Source: an uncultured Verrucomicrobiota bacterium
GTDB lineage: Bacteria; Verrucomicrobiota; Verrucomicrobiia; Verrucomicrobiales; Verrucomicrobiaceae
Assembly (NCBI GenBank): GCA_903838675.1
Contig: CAILZI010000034.1
Location: forward strand, 1 to 55,584
Direction of reading: 5' to 3'
Length of the DNA stretch: 55,584 nucleotides
Made by a program: the position numbers and the translations under genes
The notes under the pieces: model-generated
What the model saw: only the letters and a program-made list of their open reading frames with translations
The model's database searches: none
Told to the model about the DNA's origin: nothing
In this document: in pieces, positions 1 to 8,305 of the stretch
How positions within the stretch are numbered: position 1 is the first letter of the stretch
Layout of the letters: each line of letters begins with the position of its first letter

Positions 1-168
1 AACTGCCACCGGCAGGGCATCAATGCCGAGGCGTATCTGACGGACATCTTCAAACGCCTGCTCACCAAGACGAACCAGACGGTGCATCGGCTCACGCCCA
101 AGGCCTGGGCCGCAGAGCAGGCGACGCTGCGCCAGGCACTGGTGCAATCAGCCGTCCTGCCGATGTAG
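1..168 (+). CDS. IS66-family transposase, C-terminal fragment (cut by window start)
   Basis: An open frame runs from base 1 to a TAG at 166-168 and encodes 55 residues. The segment reads like the extreme C-terminus of IS66 TnpC proteins: a Cys-His-x-x-Gly-Ile-Asn start, then AYLTDIFKRLL, and a Pro-x-x-Trp near the end. The catalytic core lies outside the window. I saw no clear IS66 right-end inverted repeat (a TTAC terminus) between 169 and 345, so the element's 3' boundary is unresolved. The stretch 169-345 holds only small imperfect hairpins and no gene. The family call rests on the pattern of this tail alone. Confidence 0.7.
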   Translation, partial: NCHRQGINAEAYLTDIFKRLLTKTNQTVHRLTPKAWAAEQATLRQALVQSAVLPM

Positions 169-345
169 TTGGACCAGTAAAATCAAGGTCAATGCCACGG
201 GGGCATGGATACCGGATACGAACAAAATATCACCACGTGCGTAAAAACTGTTGTTAGAAGTTGTGGAAACAACGATGATTTATGAAGTGCGTGCAGCCAA
301 TAGCGCTACGACTCGGCCAGGGGCTCTTGTGAAAAGTGCTGATTT

Positions 346-2601
346 TCAGGATGCCTCTGGTAAGGCAGCCTCGTCTGCTGGAGCCTCAAGGTCATCATAA
401 TAAGTCGATGAGTAGTAGTAATAATTGTAATAGTTTGCTGTCTTGTTCAGATCTAGATCATTGAGCACCAAACCATAAAAGTATGCCCCGGCTTTCCGCA
501 GCAAGGTAACAGCATCTAAAACATCCTTGCGGGGAGTCTTTTCTGCCCGCACCACCATTAACACTCCATCTACAACTTTTTGCAGGCTGGTAGTTTCGCT
601 TAGCCCCAGCACTGGCGGTGTGTCTAGAATGATGTGGTCATACTCACCGCGAAGTTTGGTGATCAAGTCGTGGAAAATAGCCTGCACGAGAAGGTCTGTG
701 GTGCCAATGATAATGTGCCCACGCGGAATAACGTCGAGCAAAGGCAATGGCGTCTTCTCAATTGCCTCCTGGAGAGTGCACTTCCCCAGCAGAAGCGGAG
801 TCAGGCCAATTTCATTGGGAAGCTTGGTGAAATGGTGCACGCGACCGCGGCGCAAATCGCAGTCGATCAGCAAGGTGCGACCGCCGATTGATTGGAATGC
901 CCATGCAAGGTTGCAAGCGATACTCGTCTTGCCCTCCGAGGCGCGCGCGCTGGTGACCATCACCACTTGGTTCCGTCTTGAGGACGAAGCTGGATTAAGA
1001 AGAATATGACTGCGCATGAGCCGGAAATTCTCCAAGAGGAAGTTCGGAACTTTGGAACCAATCGCAGGGGACCGGCAGATGTCCTCCAGGAGCTCCGCTG
1101 TTGTGTGAGGGACAATGCCCACCCCCTTCAAACCAGTCACCGCCTCAAGCTGTGGAAGGGTGGACGCACTCGCATCCAAGATATTGACCACCGTTGCGGT
1201 TCCGATGCTCAATCCCAAAGCTAGGAAAAATGACAATAAGGCGAGCTTACTTTTGTTCGGTGAAATTGGAATTTTATCACGTAAAGAGACATGCCCTTGA
1301 AAGGCGATCTCAAGCCAGTCCCTTTGCTCAGCGAAGGTGATTACAGCCAGTTTCTCCGCTAAATGCTCACGCGCTTTGTCCCAAAGCGTATTCTGCTTTT
1401 CGAGGTCGCTATAAGCCTGATTGTCTAGGCTGAGCCGCTCATTGACGTTGTGGTAATCAGGTAGTTGAGCCTCCAATGTTGCGAGCTTCCTGCGGTAATG
1501 TTCGTGCTCCAACTGGAAACGTTGCCGGGAGAAAGACAGCTCGGCGCGCAATGCGCGTTCATTGGACTCCAGGTCCTCATTGACTTTTTTCATCAAAGCA
1601 TGCTCTGGAAGGTATTGTTTACCCAATTCCAGAAGGCTGCCTTCAAGGATTCGTCGATCCTTTTCCAGCTTTTGCCAAGGTTGCAAAGGGTCAACCATTC
1701 CAGGCTGCACAACCACCTCGGCTGACATTTTCGGACCGCCAGCCGAAATGAGCGGAGAACCGCCAGTCGCAGTTGGTCGCCGTACCACGTCTCCGATCTT
1801 AACATCTCTCTCCTTTTCAAAAGTTGTCAATAACGACAACTCCTCAATCACTTTCGGCAAAGGGAGGAGATCGGCGGACGCCTCACCAATTTCAGGCGTG
1901 GAATCAATCCTCTTTTGAATTTCACCCATCTTTTGGACCAGTTCCCTTGAGATGATCAAATCCTTGGGTAGTTCATTGAGCCTAGTCTGTCGCAGTGAAG
2001 TTTCCGCCATCTTTCCCTCCCGCTCAAGAGCAGACAATTGTTTCATCCCCTCGCGCCCCTTTGCATCAAGGGCCTTCAATTCGTCAGCATAGCGTTGTAA
2101 AGCATCGTCACGATATTGCCGCCATGAAGTCTGTTGTTGCTCCCGAAACTCATCGACCATTGCAGAGATAAAGGAATGAAGCACCTCAGGGCTGCGTGCC
2201 TGGACTGCCACCTCGATATGGCTGCTGTCCAACTCGCTCACCGTCACTGCCGGCACCGCATCTAACACATCCGCCCAAGTCCCGTTGGGACCAACAATTT
2301 TCATCCGTTTTGCTGTTTCGAGAAGATTGCGCTTGGAAGTAAATTCTTGGATGAAAGAACGACTGATTGTTCTGGACTCCATAGTTTCCGGAACGTCAGC
2401 AACACTGACAGGACTGCCATGTGCGCGCAAGTAAACCAACCCTCGAGCCTCATAGAGAGGAATGGTGTAAACGTAAAAAACCATGCCAGCAAGAACACCA
2501 ATGCAACCAGTCGCCACCATCAACCGCACATGGCGAAAGTACGCGAGTGAACGGGAAACGATTATCCCTAGATCAAAGCCATTGTTCTGAGTAGAATTCA
2601 T
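346..2601 (-). CDS. Wzc/CpsD-type polysaccharide biosynthesis tyrosine autokinase
   Basis: Inner-membrane chain-length regulator and BY-kinase of Wzx/Wzy-dependent EPS export. From the chosen ATG at 2601 (751 aa) there is a Wzz-like N-terminus with a membrane segment at about residues 26-48, a long periplasmic coiled-coil-rich region, a second membrane segment at about 453-475, and a cytoplasmic kinase domain. That domain has Walker A (ASEGKTS, about 554-560), Walker A' (LLIDCD, about 577) and Walker B (HIILDT, about 656). The C-terminus carries a Tyr cluster of eight tyrosines at about 724-736, the usual autophosphorylation site. The frame stays open upstream to 2727, but that extension overlaps the small membrane-protein gene at 2615-2932. 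The ATG at 2601 leaves a 13-bp gap to it and is preferred. The fused Wzz-kinase layout is typical of proteobacterial and PVC Wzc proteins. Confidence 0.93.
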   Translation of the reverse strand: MNSTQNNGFDLGIIVSRSLAYFRHVRLMVATGCIGVLAGMVFYVYTIPLYEARGLVYLRAHGSPVSVADVPETMESRTISRSFIQEFTSKRNLLETAKRMKIVGPNGTWADVLDAVPAVTVSELDSSHIEVAVQARSPEVLHSFISAMVDEFREQQQTSWRQYRDDALQRYADELKALDAKGREGMKQLSALEREGKMAETSLRQTRLNELPKDLIISRELVQKMGEIQKRIDSTPEIGEASADLLPLPKVIEELSLLTTFEKERDVKIGDVVRRPTATGGSPLISAGGPKMSAEVVVQPGMVDPLQPWQKLEKDRRILEGSLLELGKQYLPEHALMKKVNEDLESNERALRAELSFSRQRFQLEHEHYRRKLATLEAQLPDYHNVNERLSLDNQAYSDLEKQNTLWDKAREHLAEKLAVITFAEQRDWLEIAFQGHVSLRDKIPISPNKSKLALLSFFLALGLSIGTATVVNILDASASTLPQLEAVTGLKGVGIVPHTTAELLEDICRSPAIGSKVPNFLLENFRLMRSHILLNPASSSRRNQVVMVTSARASEGKTSIACNLAWAFQSIGGRTLLIDCDLRRGRVHHFTKLPNEIGLTPLLLGKCTLQEAIEKTPLPLLDVIPRGHIIIGTTDLLVQAIFHDLITKLRGEYDHIILDTPPVLGLSETTSLQKVVDGVLMVVRAEKTPRKDVLDAVTLLRKAGAYFYGLVLNDLDLNKTANYYNYYYYSSTYYDDLEAPADEAALPEAS

Positions 2602-2614
2602 GCAGGTCGATAAA

Positions 2615-2932
2615 TCAAACAGTCTTGGAAGGCAGCCTAAGTGTTTTAGTTTGGGGAAGTTTTGTGCTTTTCGGTGAAACCATAACAAACCTAATGAAAG
2701 AAAAGTCGGCCATGACCAGACAAACACTGAGATACACCGTCATCCCCACCACTGGAATCAAAAGGACTGTGAAAAACCACACCAACCGTGTTTTAAGCCC
2801 CCATGGCTGCGACCAGATGCTTGCAAAACAGTTCCCAACCAAGGCCACCCAAATAAGCAACAGACCCCATGGAATGATTGGGTGCTCATTGAGCGGCTGT
2901 AATGTTAAAAACCGAACCAATACGTCTTTCAT
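2615..2932 (-). CDS. Small membrane protein upstream of the Wzc gene
   Basis: A 105-aa protein with two predicted membrane helices: about residues 20-38 (IIPWGLLLIWVALVGNC) and about 48-72 (LVWFFTVLLIPVVGMTVYLS). The second helix, with its preceding Trp-Gly-Leu-Lys-x-Arg, resembles the PLDc_N-type two-helix module (a W..vvllPvlG..lY pattern), but the match is by eye only. The gene ends 13 bp before the autokinase start on the same strand, so the two are probably co-transcribed. The ATG is at 2930-2932. The C-terminal tail is short and basic. It could be an accessory factor of the kinase; its function is unknown. Confidence 0.6.
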   Translation of the reverse strand: MKDVLVRFLTLQPLNEHPIIPWGLLLIWVALVGNCFASIWSQPWGLKTRLVWFFTVLLIPVVGMTVYLSVCLVMADFSFIRFVMVSPKSTKLPQTKTLRLPSKTV

Positions 2933-3140
2933 AATCGAAAATGCGTGCAGTCAACTGCATTGCTCAACACTCATGAGACTGACCCAAGTAAATCGCATTG
3001 TCAATCTTCACAAAAGACCATTCTGAATGTGTAAAATCTGCGATCCAAATCTTGCAGTCTGAGCCTGACCGTGCATGACTCATCTCAGCGTTACGCTCGA
3101 CCAGCCGCTGCATGTTCAACGATTTATCTTTTTCTTCAGA

Positions 3141-4325
3141 ATGAAGCCTCTTGTGGTTGCTCAGGTTGTCTTTTCCCTTCAGCCAGGCGGAATGGAAAAC
3201 GGTGTCGTGAATCTGGCAAATCAACTGGATAGAAAGGAGGTCTCCATGACTTTTCTCTGCTTGGAAGAGTCAGGAGAATTTGCCAAGCGGCTCAGCCCGG
3301 ACATTTCGGTCAAAAGCCTTGGTCGCCGACCTGGCTGGGACTGGAAAGCATGCTGGCGGCTGGGGCGAAGTCTAAGCGACCTCGCACCCGACATCATTCA
3401 CACCCACAACCTTGGGCCACTGATTTATGCGGCAACAGCCAGACTGCTGACTCCCTCCTTGTGGCGAGTTCCAATCCTGCACGGTGAGCATGGAACTTTG
3501 CAAGGTGATTCGCTAAGCCCACGGCGCCTGAAACAGCGCCGAAGGCTCTACAAACTCTGCAGGAAGGTTCATACCGTATCTGAAGGCTTGCGAGAAGAGT
3601 TAATTTCACTAGACCTTCCCTCAGAAAAAATTATAAGCATCCGCAATGGCGTTGATTGTGATCGTTTTCAACCTGCCGCGAGCCGGTTGGAAGCCCGCCA
3701 GAAGATCAACTTCCCTGAGAAAATCTTCATGCTAGGTGCCGTCGGTCGCTTCATCGCCACCAAGAGATATCCCATGCTAATCGAGGCATTCGAGGCCTTG
3801 GCCGAACAGCAACCGGACTTGCATTTGATGATTCTAGGGGATGGTGGGAGCGAACGTGAAGCGGTGCGAGAACGCGTCCAGCTTAGCAAGTATTGCAGTC
3901 GCATCCATCTCATGGGACATCAACAGGAGCCAGCCCCATTCTACCAGGCCATGGACATCCTTGTGATGCCTTCCTCACATGAAGGACTCGCCAACGCAGT
4001 ACTGGAGGCAATGGCAAGCGGAATTCCCGTCTTAGCCCATGCCGCTTGCGGCGCAGCAGAGGTAATCACGGACGGCCTCAATGGGTTTCTGGGACAGATC
4101 AAGTCATCTCAAGAACTGGCGGCTCAGATCAAGGAATTGAGATCTCGCCCGGATCTACTTGCTCAAGCCTCAATGAATGCACGCGATTCAGCTCAAAAGG
4201 AATTTTCGCTGCAGGCGATGACACAGGCTTACCTCCATGTGTTTCAACACCTCGCCGGAGCATCAAGATCACAACTCCTCCAGCCAAGTCACCGCGCGCA
4301 GCCTGCAACCGCTGCCTTAGATTGA
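3141..4325 (+). CDS. Glycosyltransferase family 4 (GT-B fold)
   Basis: A 394-aa retaining GT-B glycosyltransferase, expected to add a sugar from a nucleotide donor to the lipid-linked EPS repeat unit at the inner membrane. The N-terminal domain begins with a beta strand and a glycine-rich loop (QPGGMENGVVNLA). The C-terminal donor-binding domain has GAVGRFIATKRY and the GT4 signature PSSHEGLANAVLEAMASG, whose two Glu residues follow the E-x7-E pattern. It resembles the GTs of PEP-CTERM/exosortase-associated EPS loci (TIGR03088-like) by general appearance. The start is the ATG at 3141, where the beta strand begins; the frame is open from 3075, but that extension looks non-coding. It is divergent from the Wzc pair and convergent with the next gene (2-bp gap). 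Confidence 0.88.
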   Translation: MKPLVVAQVVFSLQPGGMENGVVNLANQLDRKEVSMTFLCLEESGEFAKRLSPDISVKSLGRRPGWDWKACWRLGRSLSDLAPDIIHTHNLGPLIYAATARLLTPSLWRVPILHGEHGTLQGDSLSPRRLKQRRRLYKLCRKVHTVSEGLREELISLDLPSEKIISIRNGVDCDRFQPAASRLEARQKINFPEKIFMLGAVGRFIATKRYPMLIEAFEALAEQQPDLHLMILGDGGSEREAVRERVQLSKYCSRIHLMGHQQEPAPFYQAMDILVMPSSHEGLANAVLEAMASGIPVLAHAACGAAEVITDGLNGFLGQIKSSQELAAQIKELRSRPDLLAQASMNARDSAQKEFSLQAMTQAYLHVFQHLAGASRSQLLQPSHRAQPATAALD

Positions 4326-4327
4326 GT

Positions 4328-5482
4328 TCATTGATTTTTTAACTGTGGACGCAACCTTAGCATTGCCGCCACAGCCCGGTGTTGAGATTTCCTCAGGTCT
4401 TCCGTCCAACAAGCGCCCACCTCCCAGCGGGAATCCATCAGGACGTGATCAATTCGCAGCCATGGCCCTCCCAGCGAAAGCGGGTTGTGGGTCTCACCAG
4501 GGAATGTGAAGCCAAATCCATGACCGGCTTCGGCATGTGCATTTTTCAGGTGACGCGTCAGAAGCCGGTAAATGGCACCAAGATGAGGAGCATTGAAATC
4601 TCCCGCGACAACGCACGGCAGCAAATCGGCAGACACTTGACTCTCCAAATCTTCTGCAATGGAAATCTGATCCCTCCAGAAAGCCATGTCCTTCTCTTTC
4701 CTGTCACGCCAGCCTTTGAAGGGTACCGGAATACCACGCAGGAACCCACCCCATCGAATTCCAAGCAAGGCTTCGCGAGGAGACTTCAAGTGAACCACGT
4801 AAACGGCGACCATGGATCCATTCCAATCCACCTCAAAGCGTGCGGCGTAAACGAATGGTCTTGCGTTTTTACTTCCCTCCCAGGTCAGCAGTTTGGCTGG
4901 CCCAACTGGAAAACGGCTGATCAAAGTGAATTCGTTTGCCGTCCCTCCATATTTGAATTCAGCATACCCAGGATCAGCCAAATAGGTTGCGGCTGGTACT
5001 GAGGACTCCTGAAAGACCATGATGTCAGGCTGGATGAGATTTTTGAAGGGCCGCAAGCTCTGCCCCCCGCCCTGCCCACGGTTGTTGGTCAAAATCACGA
5101 TAGAATCACTGCTACGCTGATCCCTCGGCAAGGCAGGGGTGACCTTTCTGACTTGCCATCCTGCTTGAGTGAAAAAAAAGACACCTGCCACGGCGCCAAG
5201 AACAACCGCAGCGCGCCACCGAGTCAGCAATGCCAAAGGCCACATCATCAATCCCGGTAGAATCCACAGCAACGGGGGCAAAAATAATAGGAAAGCAGTG
5301 CAAAGATTTGCCTCGCCAAGATACCGCAAACTCAATGACATAAGCCATAGGCAAGTTATCCAGATCCACATCAGTGTGATGAGCAATCGACCGAACCACA
5401 GCCAAAACCACCGGAAAATCCGATTGCGCAGAGCAAGTTCGAGTTCAGGGGACGTGGCTGAAGTAGGTTGCGCGGATTCCAT
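4328..5482 (-). CDS. Membrane-anchored endonuclease/exonuclease/phosphatase (EEP) family protein
   Basis: About 384 aa from the ATG at 5482; the frame stays open to 5626 (432 aa) and either start is possible. Three hydrophobic segments at the N-terminus anchor an EEP catalytic domain. Recognisable core motifs are an early Asn pair (VILTNNRGQG), the metal-binding Glu in MVFQESS, VVHLKSPR, the GDFNAP signature and a C-terminal RIDHVL with the catalytic His. This fold cleaves phosphodiester bonds in nucleic acids, lipids or other phosphates. Membrane-anchored members occur next to polysaccharide loci, but the substrate is not known. It converges with the preceding GT gene. An IS5 element lies about 200-300 bp upstream and may have separated it from its original promoter. 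Confidence 0.85.
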   Translation of the reverse strand: MESAQPTSATSPELELALRNRIFRWFWLWFGRLLITLMWIWITCLWLMSLSLRYLGEANLCTAFLLFLPPLLWILPGLMMWPLALLTRWRAAVVLGAVAGVFFFTQAGWQVRKVTPALPRDQRSSDSIVILTNNRGQGGGQSLRPFKNLIQPDIMVFQESSVPAATYLADPGYAEFKYGGTANEFTLISRFPVGPAKLLTWEGSKNARPFVYAARFEVDWNGSMVAVYVVHLKSPREALLGIRWGGFLRGIPVPFKGWRDRKEKDMAFWRDQISIAEDLESQVSADLLPCVVAGDFNAPHLGAIYRLLTRHLKNAHAEAGHGFGFTFPGETHNPLSLGGPWLRIDHVLMDSRWEVGACWTEDLRKSQHRAVAAMLRLRPQLKNQ

Positions 5483-5811
5483 TTCAGGAGATTGGAAGCC
5501 CCCGCCCCACTTTGCAACCCCCGACCCTTGGTTTCCCAAAAGTGATCTGTATCGTATTTCCGTGAACAAGGCTATCGCTTTTACGGAGCTGGCAGCATCG
5601 AAACATTGATGCAGAAATGCATACATTGTTGGTGATTTTCAGCCCATATCTTCTGTGTTAGCTCCTAGAAATCTCGGTGGCTTTTCTTGTGGCGAAGCCA
5701 GTGGAAATGCGCACTGATTCCAGCCGATGTTCGGCTGCTGTCAACCATTCGGACCTTTGCTCCACCGGCCTCACTACTGCTTTGCAGACTCTAGGCGGTG
5801 TTTGAAAACCC

Positions 5812-6571
5812 TCATCGTCCGTATTGAAGCCAGTCGACGACGGCAGCAAACTCGATGAGTGAGAGGAAATGTGAGGCGAGTTTGTCTCGCCGAGTGCTGG
5901 CACAGGCCCAGCGTTTCAGGCGGCAGAAATAGTTCTCAATGCGATAGCATTGCCGGTAAAGCTTCCGGCTGACTTTGCGCTGTATGCCGCATCTGGCTCT
6001 GCGCGAAATGCAATGGGTTGCTCCAAGCAGTTGAAGTTGCTGACGCAGCTTGTCACTGTCGAAGCCTTTGTCGCCAACCACGCACAACCCTGCAGGGTTT
6101 CCCAGCAATGGGAGAACATGGTGTCCTTCATAAGCCTGTCCTTCGACGAGCAGCAGGTTCACTGCGAGCCCACGCCCGTCAGTGAGGGCCATGATCTTGG
6201 TGTTGCAGCCTCCACGTGTCTTGCCCATGGCTTGCTTGTCTGCGCCACCCGCAGGATTGGCGGCACACTGATGAACCACCACATGCGTGCCATCCACCAG
6301 CCTGATGCGGTTTCTGGTTTTGCGGGAGACCATGTTGAGCATGCGCTTCCAGAGGCCTTCGCGAGCCCACTGCCGATGCCAGCCATAGATGGTGCGCCAC
6401 GGACCAAAACATTCAGGCAGGTCACGCCAGGGACCCGCGTTGCGCAACCGGTAGAACAAGCCTTCAAGCACAAGATCCAGCGACGCTCGCGGTCGACCGC
6501 CATTGTTTAAGGCACCATTTTTTGAGCCGCTTTTTTAGCGGCTCCCACCATGCAAAGCGTTGTGTTTTCAT
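5812..6571 (-). pseudogene. IS5-family transposase with a disrupted 5' reading frame
   Basis: The main frame (5812 to about 6530) encodes the GRP(R) entry motif, then LVLEGLFYRLRNAGPWRDLP and FGPW, a DDE core (the first Asp in RLVDGTH, the second in VVGDKGFDSD) and a C-terminal RIENYFCRLKRW segment carrying the catalytic Glu. Upstream, the same frame hits a TAA inside the hairpin at 6524-6544. A plausible N-terminus beginning at an ATG at 6571 (MKTQRFAWWEPLKKR) continues in another frame, and the two are separated by an A6 run. Comparison with the decayed copy at 13103 suggests a one-base difference in this A-rich stretch. Either this copy is inactivated by an indel, or the frames are joined by ribosomal frameshifting. 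I favour an indel. Confidence 0.7.
6524..6544. repeat. 8-bp inverted repeat with A/T loop inside the IS5 5' region
   Basis: GAGCCGCT at 6524-6531 and AGCGGCTC at 6537-6544 form a perfect 8-bp stem around five T. It lies within the start region of the transposase frame, and an equivalent sequence (gagccgctgaaaaagcggttc) is kept in the decayed copy near 13198. It therefore belongs to the element and is not a host terminator. It could dampen transposase expression, or impinging transcription could be terminated here. Confidence 0.6.
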
Positions 6572-6658
6572 CGGTTTTTTCTCATGCAGATCTGCTCCCC
6601 AAAAGCCGAGCCACATGTTATGAGAGTCTGAAGTGCGCGAAGCGCACCATCAGACGAC

Positions 6659-6936
6659 ATGAAACGCAAGAGACACATAGCAGAGGAAATCATCAAGAAG
6701 CTGCGCGATGCCGCAGGCCTCATTGCCGGAGGCAAGACGGCCGAGGAGACCGCGCGGCAGGTCGCGTGAGCGTGCCAACCTACCACCGGAGGAAGGAGCA
6801 ATATGGAGGTGCTGATCGCAGCACGGTAAAACGGCTCAAAGAACTCGAACAGGAGAACAGCAGGCTTAAGAAACTGGTGGCCGATCAGGCACTGGACAAC
6901 GCGATGCTCAAGGAGCTTGTGAAGGGAAAGTGGTGA
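6659..6936 (+). pseudogene. IS3-family OrfA (helix-turn-helix protein), frameshifted
   Basis: The ATG at 6659 begins MKRKRHIAEEIIKKLRDAAG, the usual start of IS3-group OrfA, but it stops at a TGA at 6767-6769 after 36 residues. The rest of OrfA continues one frame over from about 6766: SVPTYHRRKEQYGG, then a leucine-zipper-like LKELEQENSRLKKLVADQ and MLKELVKGKW, ending at 6936. Restoring one frame would give a normal OrfA of about 90 residues, so the gene is disrupted by a small indel. The IS3 left end probably starts near 6622 (TGAGAGTCTG). OrfB begins at 6930, overlapping the stop as usual in this family. Confidence 0.75.
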
Positions 6937-7243
6937 GCCCGGCGCGCAAACGCGAGGCAGTCGCGCATCTGGAGCGCAAGCTCCAGGTGTCGCAGCGCCG
7001 GGCATGCAAGGTCATCAATCAGCCACGTTCGACTCAACGTTACGCCTGCACGCGTCCTGCCAGGGATTCGAAGCTCGCAGCGGAGTTGCGCCGCTATGCA
7101 ACGGCGCATCCGCGACGCGGTTATCGCATGGCCGCCGCGCAACTGCGCAGGCAGGGCATGAAGATCAACGGCAAGCGTGTGGCACGCCTTTGGAGGCAGG
7201 AAGGGTTGCGGGTGCCGCAGCGCCAGCACAAGCGTCGCAGGCT
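6930..7243 (+). pseudogene. IS3-family OrfB transposase, truncated before its integrase core
   Basis: A GTG start at 6930 overlaps the OrfA stop. The N-terminal HTH_21-like part is clear: REAVAHLERKLQVSQRRACKV, then HPRRGYRMAAAQLRRQG and NGKRVARLWRQEGLRV. At about 7243 the homology switches abruptly. The expected DDE (rve) integrase core of about 170 residues is absent, and the frame runs instead into IS5-type sequence (YVDQGYTGE) and ends at 7346. This copy cannot encode a working transposase. Confidence 0.75.
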
Positions 7244-7497
7244 GGCCTATGTGGATCAAGGTTACACTGGTGAGGAACCAGCACGGCATCAAGCTGGAGG
7301 TGGTCAAGCTCTCGGAGGCCAAGAAGGGTTTTGTGCTGCTGCCTAAGCGTTAGGTGGTGGAGGCCGGGCGGCACGCTTCAAACGCCTCTCAAGGGACTAC
7401 GAGCGTCTGGCTTCGACTCTGACTGGCATGCACTGGCTGGCCTTCGCGCCCCTCATGCCCTCTTCTCTGTTCGGCAAAAGTTAATAACAGGCTCTAA
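7244..7497 (+). pseudogene. Remnant of a second IS5-family (IS427-like) transposase, C-terminal part
   Basis: Read across frames, the sequence gives YVDQGYTGE, then (frame change near 7268) HGIKLEVVKLSEAKKGFVLLPKR, an in-frame TAG where the family has Trp, VVE, and (another shift near 7365) AARFKRLSRDYERLASTLTG followed by MHWLAFAPLM. This is the classic C-terminus of IS427-type IS5 transposases. It ends at TAATAA near 7481, followed by AACAGGCTCT at about 7487-7496, which resembles that group's terminal inverted repeat (GAGCCTGTT read from the other strand). Two frame changes, one nonsense codon and loss of the N-terminal half show it is dead. It is distinct from the IS5 copy at 5812. Confidence 0.7.
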
Positions 7498-7762
7498 GCC
7501 ATGCTGATTCTCGCCGCCATATGGTGCCACCGGTTTATTTTGGTCAATACACCCCTTCATACACTAAAGACCGCCAAAGCATACCCAAAGGCTAAATTGG
7601 TCCATTTACCAGCCCTTTACCGTCCTAAAAACTTGTCAATATGTAGGCTCATGGCACTACAGACTCATTGGGTGATGATGATCAACTCAATTGCACGAAC
7701 CTCGATTCCGTTCTCAGGGCTCATCCGTCAAGCCAATGCAGGCATACCTTTGAATCTAAAAT

Positions 7763-7972
7763 TCATTTAACCGATGCTTCAGCAGGCGGTGCTGATGCAC
7801 CGGGGTGAGCCTTGGCCGGGCCATCAATTTCCTTACCAGTCCAAAACGGCTTTGAAACTCCAGCCAAGAGCAAAGTGAATATTGCAAGCGCAACAATCAT
7901 GCAAAGCGTCTCAAGCAATGTAAAAGCTGCGTTAGAGATGGCACTCACTTCTCTGCTTCCCTGGACATTCAT
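7763..7972 (-). CDS. Small prepilin-like membrane protein
   Basis: A 69-aa protein whose residues about 17-39 form a type IV prepilin-type signal: FTLLETL followed by a hydrophobic helix (IVALAIFTLLLAGV), with the conserved Glu at +5 of the mature protein. The residue before the Phe is Ala rather than the usual Gly, so cleavage by a prepilin peptidase is possible but not certain. Only about 30 residues follow the helix, far shorter than normal pilins, and they are Ala/Pro-rich. The start codon overlaps the stop of the lipoprotein gene (ATGA at 7969-7972), implying translational coupling. The role is unknown; it could be an anchor or pseudopilin in export. Confidence 0.6.
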   Translation of the reverse strand: MNVQGSREVSAISNAAFTLLETLCMIVALAIFTLLLAGVSKPFWTGKEIDGPAKAHPGASAPPAEASVK

Positions 7973-8169
7973 GGGTGCAATGTCATATCATTGTTACGAG
8001 CAACCTTGGGAGGAACATATGAGCTGGGACGGTTTGCGAGTCCATATCCACCGAAATATTGGCCGCCTCGACTGTTGCCAAGTGGGTATTGGAGGCACCC
8101 TGTAAATAAAAAAGCCAATAGTGAGCAAAGCAATCCAAGGCGCACTGGAATTGGAGTAATCATTCTCAT
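7969..8169 (-). CDS. Small predicted lipoprotein
   Basis: From the ATG at 8169 (66 aa) the protein has a short basic N-terminus, a hydrophobic stretch (LGLLCSLLAFLFTG) and a Cys at about residue 24 in a lipobox-like FTGC context, so it is a likely lipoprotein. The mature part is Gly/Tyr-rich (GGQYFGGYG) and about 43 residues long. A second ATG at 8163 is equally possible. The frame is open further upstream to 8292, but that part looks non-coding. It lies 137 bp downstream of the polymerase gene on the same strand and overlaps the prepilin-like gene by 4 bp. No family was recognised. Confidence 0.55.
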   Translation of the reverse strand: MRMITPIPVRLGLLCSLLAFLFTGCLQYPLGNSRGGQYFGGYGLANRPSSYVPPKVARNNDMTLHP

Positions 8170-8305
8170 AGCAATAATGTATTTTGGGGCGCAGAACGTA
8201 TTGAAGAAGCGCTGCATAAACTCAATGTCAAGTTCGTGAGGTCGATATTTTAGTATGCAGATGTCACTTAAAACGAACCAAAAAATACCCACGTGTACAT
8301 CGCAC

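Larger units (their letters stand above)
5791..6621 (-). mobile_element. IS5-family insertion sequence, damaged copy
   Basis: The left boundary is visible: a CTAG tetranucleotide at 5791-5794 followed by GCGGTGTTTGAAAACC, a terminus and target typical of IS5 (IS427-type) elements. The transposase is read on the minus strand (5812-6571). No matching right inverted repeat was found. An IS3-like sequence begins at about 6622, so the right end has probably been lost to that insertion or to a deletion. A decayed relative lies at 13103-13525. The right coordinate is approximate. Confidence 0.7.

Noticed and set aside
2991..3040. TTGTCA and TAAAAT as a -35/-10 promoter pair for the GT at 3141
   Set aside because: The spacing of 28 bases is far from the usual 16-18, so I do not list it as a promoter.
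5950..6510. 186-aa open frame antisense to the IS5 transposase
   Set aside because: It lies fully within the transposase gene, whose DDE motifs are clear.
6524..6544. GAGCCGCT hairpin as a host transcription terminator
   Set aside because: The same structure is kept in the second, decayed IS5 copy, so it belongs to the element.
5812..6571. Programmed frameshifting as the certain mode of IS5 transposase expression
   Set aside because: The frame change needed is +1 at an A6-T, whereas IS elements normally use -1 at A-AAA-AAG; an indel is the simpler explanation.
7501..7770. 89-aa plus-strand frame after the IS scar
   Set aside because: Composition is not protein-like, there is no motif, and it abuts the opposite-strand prepilin-like gene.
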